Of a stretch of 12,792 nucleotides of DNA, positions 8,428 to 12,792 are shown piece by piece. The notes beneath the pieces are model-generated. The model had not been told where the DNA came from, ran no database searches, and worked only from the letters and a program-made list of their open reading frames with translations. The first letter of the stretch is position 1. Each line of letters opens with the position of its first letter. The stretch comes from an uncultured Saprospirales bacterium (GTDB taxonomy: Bacteria > Bacteroidota > Bacteroidia > Chitinophagales > JADIYW01), in assembly GCA_938008535.1 (NCBI GenBank), contig CALLKF010000120.1:1-12792 (forward strand), written 5' to 3'. Both the position numbers and the translations under genes were made by a program.

Positions 8428-9293
8428 ATGAAATTCCAATCTAAAATCCTTATTGCTGTTTGCACCTTTTTGCATCATTTTTCACTGCATGTAAACATGA
8501 AATTCTAAATTTTAAAGAACCAGAAAGTGTCGTTACAACGGAAGCATTTATGTATGTAGCAAATGTAAATGGCAGCTATGATAAAAAAGATAGCAATGGA
8601 TATATTACCAAATTATACAAAAATGGAAAAGTTTATGATACTTTATTTATTGGTGGTTTAGACTCACCAAAAGGTTTATGCATTATAAAAAATAATTTAT
8701 ATTTTACAGATATCGACAAAGTGCTTGGATATAATATTATTACAAAACAAAAAGTATTTGAACTAGATTTATCAGCTTACAAAACACAATTTTTAAATGA
8801 TATTTGCAAAGACGATAGCGGAAATATTTTTGTTTCAGCAACAGATATAAATGAAATTTTTAAAATCAATCTTACTACAAAATCAATTTATCCATTAGAT
8901 TTTCGAAAAGAATTAAATGGTCCAAATGGTTTAGATTTCCGAAACGATACATTATACATTGCAGAACTTGGAAACGATAGTATTCACGGTGGTTTGGCGT
9001 TGATTGAATTTAAAGATGGAAGAATTATTTACAATCGACTTGTGTATAACGTTGGCTATTTAGATGGAATTTTTCAATTAAATGATGATATTTATTTTTC
9101 AGATTGGTCTGATTCAGATAAAAAGAAAATGTCATCCAAAATTAAAAAATTCAACTTTACAACTCGGAAAATAACTGACATGGAATCACCAGAATTGAGT
9201 GGTTGTGCTGATATGTTTTTTGACAAAAAAACGAATCAAATATTTGCACCTTTAATGACTTTAAATAAAGTTGTTATTTTGCCGATTAAGTGA
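8428..9293 (+). CDS. SMP-30/gluconolactonase-like beta-propeller lipoprotein, frameshifted near its 5' end
   Basis: The body (from about 8463) codes a beta-propeller with SMP-30/NHL-like features: DSPKGLCIIKNNLYFTD, LNDICKDDSGNIFVSA, and GPNGLDFRNDTLYIAELG near residue 165. The likely role is a secreted sugar-lactone hydrolase or a ligand-binding propeller. The ATG at 8428 opens a signal peptide beginning MKFQSKILIAVCTF that hits a stop after 26 codons. The lipobox FFTAC and the rest lie in another frame. Adding one T to the T5 run at 8467-8471 joins them into a standard lipoprotein signal with lipidated Cys22 and a 288-residue protein. The body's own frame has a stop at 8442 and only a TTG at 8460, which would destroy the signal peptide. 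The indel is either a sequencing error or a true inactivating mutation. It follows the DUF5522 gene by 45 nt. Confidence 0.8.
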
Positions 9294-9354
9294 AAGTGAT
9301 GCGACTCATTGCATGCATCGTATAAAAAGTAAAAATTAGAATTATATTAATTTT

Positions 9355-9387
9355 AAATCGTACATCGTAAATTGTATATCGTAAATC
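9355..9387. repeat. Degenerate ATCGTAAAT-type intergenic repeat, copy 1
   Basis: About three imperfect copies of an 11-13-nt unit (on the minus strand TTTACGAT, TTTACGAT, GTACGATTT) lie directly after the stop of the YheT-type gene, between two convergent genes. Translated by chance it gives the peptide string DLRYTIYDVRF, a pattern common in spurious Bacteroidota ORFs. A related copy sits at 11276-11310. Its function is unknown; a 3'-end or terminator-associated repeat is possible. Confidence 0.55.
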
Positions 9388-9388
9388 T

Positions 9389-10354
9389 TTATGCGCCTTT
9401 CGAAAAATAATTTGCCAGTCGTTTTTCCAACCAATTGTGTTCGGCTTTAATATCTTCGCAAAAGCCAACATGGCCACCACCAATTGGAATTTCTAAATGA
9501 AAATTTTTCGATTTTTTAGCAAATTGAATAGGATAACATTCTTTGGTTAATAATGGATCGTTATCCGTATTGATAAGCAATGTATTGGTTTTAATTTTTT
9601 TAAGAAAAGATGAAGCTTGAACTTTTACATTATAATCGTGTATGTCTTTAAAACCGTGCATTGGCACAGTGCAACGTGCGGTAAATTCCCAAAGATTTTT
9701 TGCTTCAGCAATATGCTTATAGTTCATTTCATTGGGAAAACGTTTTTGCTTCAATAATACTTTTTCTTTTACTTGTTTAGTAAATCTTCTTTCATAAATT
9801 TTATTCCAACCATTGCATAAATGTGGAAATGATGTTTCATAATGAGTTGGTACAGAAACAGCAACAGCTGATTCAATTTTATGTACAGTATTCCATTTTT
9901 CTTCACCTAAAAATTTCAATGTTAAATTGCCACCCATGGAAATACCAATCAAATGATATTCTTCATATTGATTTTGTTCTTGAATATGTTCCAAAACAAA
10001 ATTCAAATCTTCTGTTTTTCCAGAATGATAACCAAAAAACTGACGATTATCTTCACCACTACAACCACGAAAATTCCATACACAAACATCAAAACCATTC
10101 GCATTTAAAATTTTCACCAAACCTTTTGCATATACACGTTGCGAACTTCCTTCAAAGCCATGCGAAATAACAATAAGTTTTTTGCTTCCAATTTTACTCC
10201 AATCTAAATCCAGAAAATCATCGTCCCAAGTTTCAATGCGCTCTCGATTATAGACAACACCTTCAACTTTACGATAAAGATTTGGTACAATCGTTTGCAA
10301 GTGCTTTGTATAAAGCCACTTCGGTGTTTTAATTATTGGTGAAGCGTATAGCAT
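9389..10354 (-). CDS. YheT/ABHD1-3-type alpha/beta hydrolase
   Basis: This 321-residue protein belongs to the YheT-like (UPF0017, AB hydrolase 4) family of serine hydrolases, close to the 340 residues of E. coli YheT. The catalytic triad is visible: Ser139 in GISMGG, Asp266 in NTDNDPLL, His295 in GGGHVGF. The oxyanion region is SHGFEGSS (His65-Gly66), and the N-terminal KTPKWLYTKHLQTIVP block, with the HLQT motif, is a family hallmark. There is no signal peptide, so a cytoplasmic esterase/lipase acting on an unknown acyl ester is the best guess. It starts at the ATG at 10354, 27 nt after the stop of the epoxide-hydrolase-like gene on the same strand, so the two are probably cotranscribed. Convergent with the SMP-30-like gene. 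Confidence 0.92.
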   Translation of the reverse strand: MLYASPIIKTPKWLYTKHLQTIVPNLYRKVEGVVYNRERIETWDDDFLDLDWSKIGSKKLIVISHGFEGSSQRVYAKGLVKILNANGFDVCVWNFRGCSGEDNRQFFGYHSGKTEDLNFVLEHIQEQNQYEEYHLIGISMGGNLTLKFLGEEKWNTVHKIESAVAVSVPTHYETSFPHLCNGWNKIYERRFTKQVKEKVLLKQKRFPNEMNYKHIAEAKNLWEFTARCTVPMHGFKDIHDYNVKVQASSFLKKIKTNTLLINTDNDPLLTKECYPIQFAKKSKNFHLEIPIGGGHVGFCEDIKAEHNWLEKRLANYFSKGA

Positions 10355-10381
10355 TGGGTTTTCAACCGTAATTTATAGTAA

Positions 10382-11236
10382 TTAATTTAAAAAGTCAATT
10401 AAATAGTTGTTTACTTCATCAGGACAATCATTCTGTGTCCAGTGTGAACAATTAGATATGTATTTAACATCGTAGGTTGCATCAATGTACTCTTGTGTGT
10501 TGTAAGTGAGTTCTTTGCCAAGTGCTTTGTCGCCTGTGCCCCAAATTAACAACGTTGGTGCTGTAATTTTATTTTTGAAAACACTTTTGTTTGGTTTTGT
10601 TTGCAGCATCGCTCTGTAATAATTAATTGAACCAGTTAATGCGCCATTTTGTCGATATGCTCTTACAAATTCAGTTAAATCTGCATCGGTAAAATTTTGT
10701 TTGTTATACATCCAGCCACGCACAAATTTTTTAAAGAAATACGCTAAAAAATTACTCATCACAAATTCTGGCAACACAGGAATTTGATGCATAAACATGT
10801 ACCAGCTTTTTAATAATTGTGATGGATTTTTTTTGAAACTTTTCAGCATTTCTTTTGGATGCGGACAATTCAAAACCACTAATTTTTCTGTCAAATCTGG
10901 ATACAAAGCGGCAAAGCTCCAGGCAATAGCGCCACCCCAATCGTGGCCAACAATATATGCTTTTTCAAATCCTAATTTTGGAATCAAAGCTGCAATATCG
11001 CTTGCAACAATATCAGTTTTATAATTTTCTATACCAATAGGTTTATCACTTAAATTAAAACCGCGCAAATCTGGTGCAACCACAGTAAAATGTTCTGATA
11101 AAACTGGAATCTGATAACGCCAAGTGTACCAAAATTCTGGCCAGCCATGTAATAAAATCACTAGTTTTTTTCCGTTGCCTTGTTTTGCAATGTGCAATTT
11201 TATTCCGTTTACTTCAATGTATTCGTGTGTAATCAT
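10382..11236 (-). CDS. Epoxide hydrolase-like alpha/beta hydrolase
   Basis: This complete 284-residue protein closely follows soluble epoxide hydrolases. HGWPEFWYTWRYQIP (from His30) gives the oxyanion HGxP. GHDWGG places an Asp nucleophile at residue 99, where lipases have Ser. The acid is probably Asp236 in GTGDKAL, and the base His265 in SHWTQ. A Tyr pair (NYYRA) in the cap domain is a candidate for the epoxide-activating tyrosines. The reaction is inferred to be hydrolysis of an epoxide to a diol in the cytoplasm. Haloalkane or haloacetate dehalogenases share the Asp nucleophile, but the WPEFWYTWR run favours epoxide hydrolase. The ATG at 11236 is 83 nt after the phosphatase stop on the same strand, with no SD sequence. 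Confidence 0.9.
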   Translation of the reverse strand: MITHEYIEVNGIKLHIAKQGNGKKLVILLHGWPEFWYTWRYQIPVLSEHFTVVAPDLRGFNLSDKPIGIENYKTDIVASDIAALIPKLGFEKAYIVGHDWGGAIAWSFAALYPDLTEKLVVLNCPHPKEMLKSFKKNPSQLLKSWYMFMHQIPVLPEFVMSNFLAYFFKKFVRGWMYNKQNFTDADLTEFVRAYRQNGALTGSINYYRAMLQTKPNKSVFKNKITAPTLLIWGTGDKALGKELTYNTQEYIDATYDVKYISNCSHWTQNDCPDEVNNYLIDFLN

Positions 11237-11275
11237 TTTGAGATTTAAGTTTTATTTCTATCAATAAAAATAAAG

Positions 11276-11310
11276 AATTTTAAATTGTAAATCGTTAATT
11301 ATACGTTATA
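11276..11310. repeat. Degenerate ATCGTAAAT-type intergenic repeat, copy 2
   Basis: The sequence shares ATTTTAAAT, GTAAATCG and a following TATAC-type end with the repeat at 9355-9387. It has the same orientation and the same position, about 10 nt after the stop codon of a minus-strand gene. Only about two weak units are recognisable here. It is likely a second, more diverged member of the same family. Confidence 0.4.
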
Positions 11311-11319
11311 CTTTTTGCA

Positions 11320-12779
11320 TTATAATCTGCTAAATCCTATTCTTAATAATTTTAAGAAAGCTCTAATTTTATTGCCAAACGTAATTTTCGAATGTCGCTT
11401 AATGTTATATTTTTTTGGAAGAAAACCATCATTCATGGTATAACTACAAATTAGTTTATCATCTTTATCAATACAGGACATTCGAATAGAATCTTTTCCA
11501 AAAACTTCTACTTTTCCAAACGCATCTTTGAAGTTATTATTGTGAATTCCTTGTCCACCTTCATTCCATAATTTCATTTTTAAATCATTCGTAACAATGC
11601 TTGCCAATTTTGTATTTTCTTGTGCTAAATTGGCACTCATCAATTCAGGAAAGCCAGCATTTTTGCCATTATCAATTCCAGAAGTATGTACATCACCACT
11701 GCAAATCAACACGTTTTTAATTTTATTTTCTCTGCAAAAATTAATCAATTTTCCTTGAGTTTCAGGAAATGAAAACCACATCGAACTCATTGACGCTGCA
11801 ACATATGCACCAGTCATACCATTTGGTAATTTGCGGTTTTGTACTGCTTTTAATAAACAAACATCTATTATTTTTTTGTATGATTTATTGAACGAAGTTC
11901 CACTTAAAATAATTTTCCAATCTGCTTTTGAGTTTTTTAAACTCGTTAACAACCAATCTAGTTGCACACTGTCTAAAATGTTATGACCATTGGAAACTTT
12001 ATATTTCCACTTGTTTTTTTTAGCTGGAAAAAAACTTTCAGAATTTGGCGAACGTGTGCTGCGTGTGTCAATAAAAAAGAATTCAGTATTTCCATACATG
12101 AAAGAATGATACGCTTCTTTTGGTTGTTCTGGATTGATATAACCTGGAAAATACTGATGATATGATTCCAATAAATTGGTGCGCAACGAATCAGGAAATG
12201 GTATTTCATTGATAGTCGTTATTCCATTTTTTAAATGCAAATCACAGTAAGTATGTTTGGAGAAATCGTCCCAAACACCATCTTCATCATCAAATACATA
12301 ATCAACTGGTGTGGTTTGCAACAACTTTTTTAAATTTGGTAAATTGTAACGAATAATAAACGATTCTTCAATTTCTTTTGGATCAGCTACAAAAAAACGA
12401 TGTGCATTATTTGTTGGAATATCAGGATATGCTTCATGATCTGGATAAGTCCAATCACCTAAATGCACAAAAAAATCAGGATGCACTTTTTGCATCGCAA
12501 CAAAAACCGAATCATTCTTGAAATTTTCAGTACAAGAACCAAATGTAAAAGTAAAATTTGATTGCGTATTTGGTTTTGGAAATGTTTTGAAAGAACCTGT
12601 TTATCATTAATGTAAATATCTACCAAATATTCTCCTTCACCATGATAATACCAACTTCCATCTCGTTTCTTTTCATAATTGCAATAGGCTCGAAAAAGAT
12701 TGGAGACAAAAGCAGCGAAAGAGCCGACGACAGCAACCGAAGCTTCAAACAAGGTGAACGACTGGTCGTTTGTTTTCTC
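11320..12779 (-). CDS. PhoD-like phosphatase/phosphodiesterase, 5'-truncated and frameshifted
   Basis: Members of this metallophosphoesterase family hydrolyse phosphate mono- and diesters outside the cytoplasm. The order of motifs is: FGSCTE (about 12543-12526, metal-ligand Cys), HLGDWTYPD (metal-ligand Asp and Tyr, Tyr three residues after the Asp), YVFDDEDGVW, FFFIDTRSTR, WKIILSGTSF and LICSGDVHTSG. The gene is broken: the reading frame from the contig end through DIYINDKQV passes into another frame than the FGSC part. Adding one A (a T on the plus strand) to the four-base run at 12585-12588 restores a frame reading VLSKTFPKPN into TFTFGSC. The 5' end is missing at the adapter, so no true start is visible; ATG 12495 is internal. 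The bases beyond 12690 are unusually GC-rich and may not belong to the gene. The usual DDHE/DDHD is DDED here. Confidence 0.82.
12691..12779. other. GC-rich end segment of doubtful origin
   Basis: By hand count 42 of 89 bases are G or C (47%), against roughly 30% elsewhere. On the minus strand the codons shift to C/G endings (GTC, GGC, TCC, ACC, TCG), whereas the adjacent phosphatase codons end in A/T. The frame stays open on the minus strand and it adjoins the adapter. It may be a short chimeric insert ligated or assembled to the contig end. Confidence 0.4.
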
Positions 12780-12792
12780 AGATCGGAAGAGC
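12780..12792. other. Illumina adapter contamination, right end
   Basis: The last 13 bases are AGATCGGAAGAGC, the universal start of Illumina TruSeq adapters when a read passes beyond its insert. It points outward from the contig, mirroring the adapter at the left end. The genomic sequence ends at 12779. Confidence 0.97.

Noticed and set aside
9298..9319. Hairpin GATGC...GCATC as a rho-independent terminator between convergent genes
   Set aside because: Only five base pairs with a loop of about 12 nt and no following T tract; not convincing.
9286..9483. 65-residue minus-strand ORF over the intergenic repeat
   Set aside because: It is the repeat and the end of the YheT-type gene in a wrong frame; the DLRYTIYDVRF string is a repeat artefact.
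1..12792. CRISPR array, tRNA, rRNA, insertion sequence or phage genes
   Set aside because: Both strands were read; no regular repeat-spacer structure, transposase motifs, terminal inverted repeats or tRNA-like folds were seen.

Overview
This is a contig of an AT-rich bacterial genome (roughly 30% GC by eye), almost certainly Bacteroidota. The evidence is short A/T-ending codons, near absence of Shine-Dalgarno sequences before the start codons, a RND/outer-membrane-factor efflux pair of Bacteroidota type, a very large TraB/GumN-type exported protein, a CREST-type ceramidase (many Bacteroidota make sphingolipids), and degenerate TTTACGAT-type repeats just after stop codons. The order or family cannot be fixed from the sequence alone. 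Both contig ends are untrimmed Illumina adapter (1-36 and 12780-12792), so this is a raw assembly product and the two end genes are truncated.

Layout. (1) 37-5048, minus strand: a NodT/OprM-type outer-membrane efflux lipoprotein, cut by the adapter, overlaps by 20 nt a long ORF that joins the N-terminal three quarters of a TraB/GumN protein in frame to the last third of an AcrB-type RND permease. The efflux adaptor and the first two thirds of the permease are absent. (2) 5049-5145: a short divergent promoter region. (3) 5146-9293, plus strand: prfB (RF2) with its programmed +1 frameshift, a secreted 6-phosphogluconolactonase-like propeller, a membrane ceramidase, a small Cys-rich DUF5522-type protein, and a SMP-30/gluconolactonase-like lipoprotein whose signal peptide is separated from its body by an apparent one-base loss. 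The first four are nearly contiguous and look like one transcription unit. (4) 9389-12779, minus strand: a YheT/ABHD-type serine hydrolase, an epoxide-hydrolase-like hydrolase, and a PhoD-like phosphatase that is frameshifted and lacks its 5' end.

How the genes fit together. prfB is housekeeping and autoregulated. Much of the rest is envelope or exported hydrolytic chemistry: two lactonase-type propellers, a ceramidase and a phosphodiesterase/phosphatase. The two alpha/beta hydrolases lack visible signal peptides and are probably cytoplasmic. No shared pathway is demonstrable. I see no mobile element, CRISPR array, tRNA, rRNA or defence system, and no convincing new system. The most notable points are the TraB-RND fusion (a deletion or an assembly chimera, probably the latter), the SD-dependent prfB frameshift site in a lineage that barely uses SD, two single-base homopolymer losses that break genes, and the adapter-derived protein tail. 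No gene-free stretch exceeds 300 bases.
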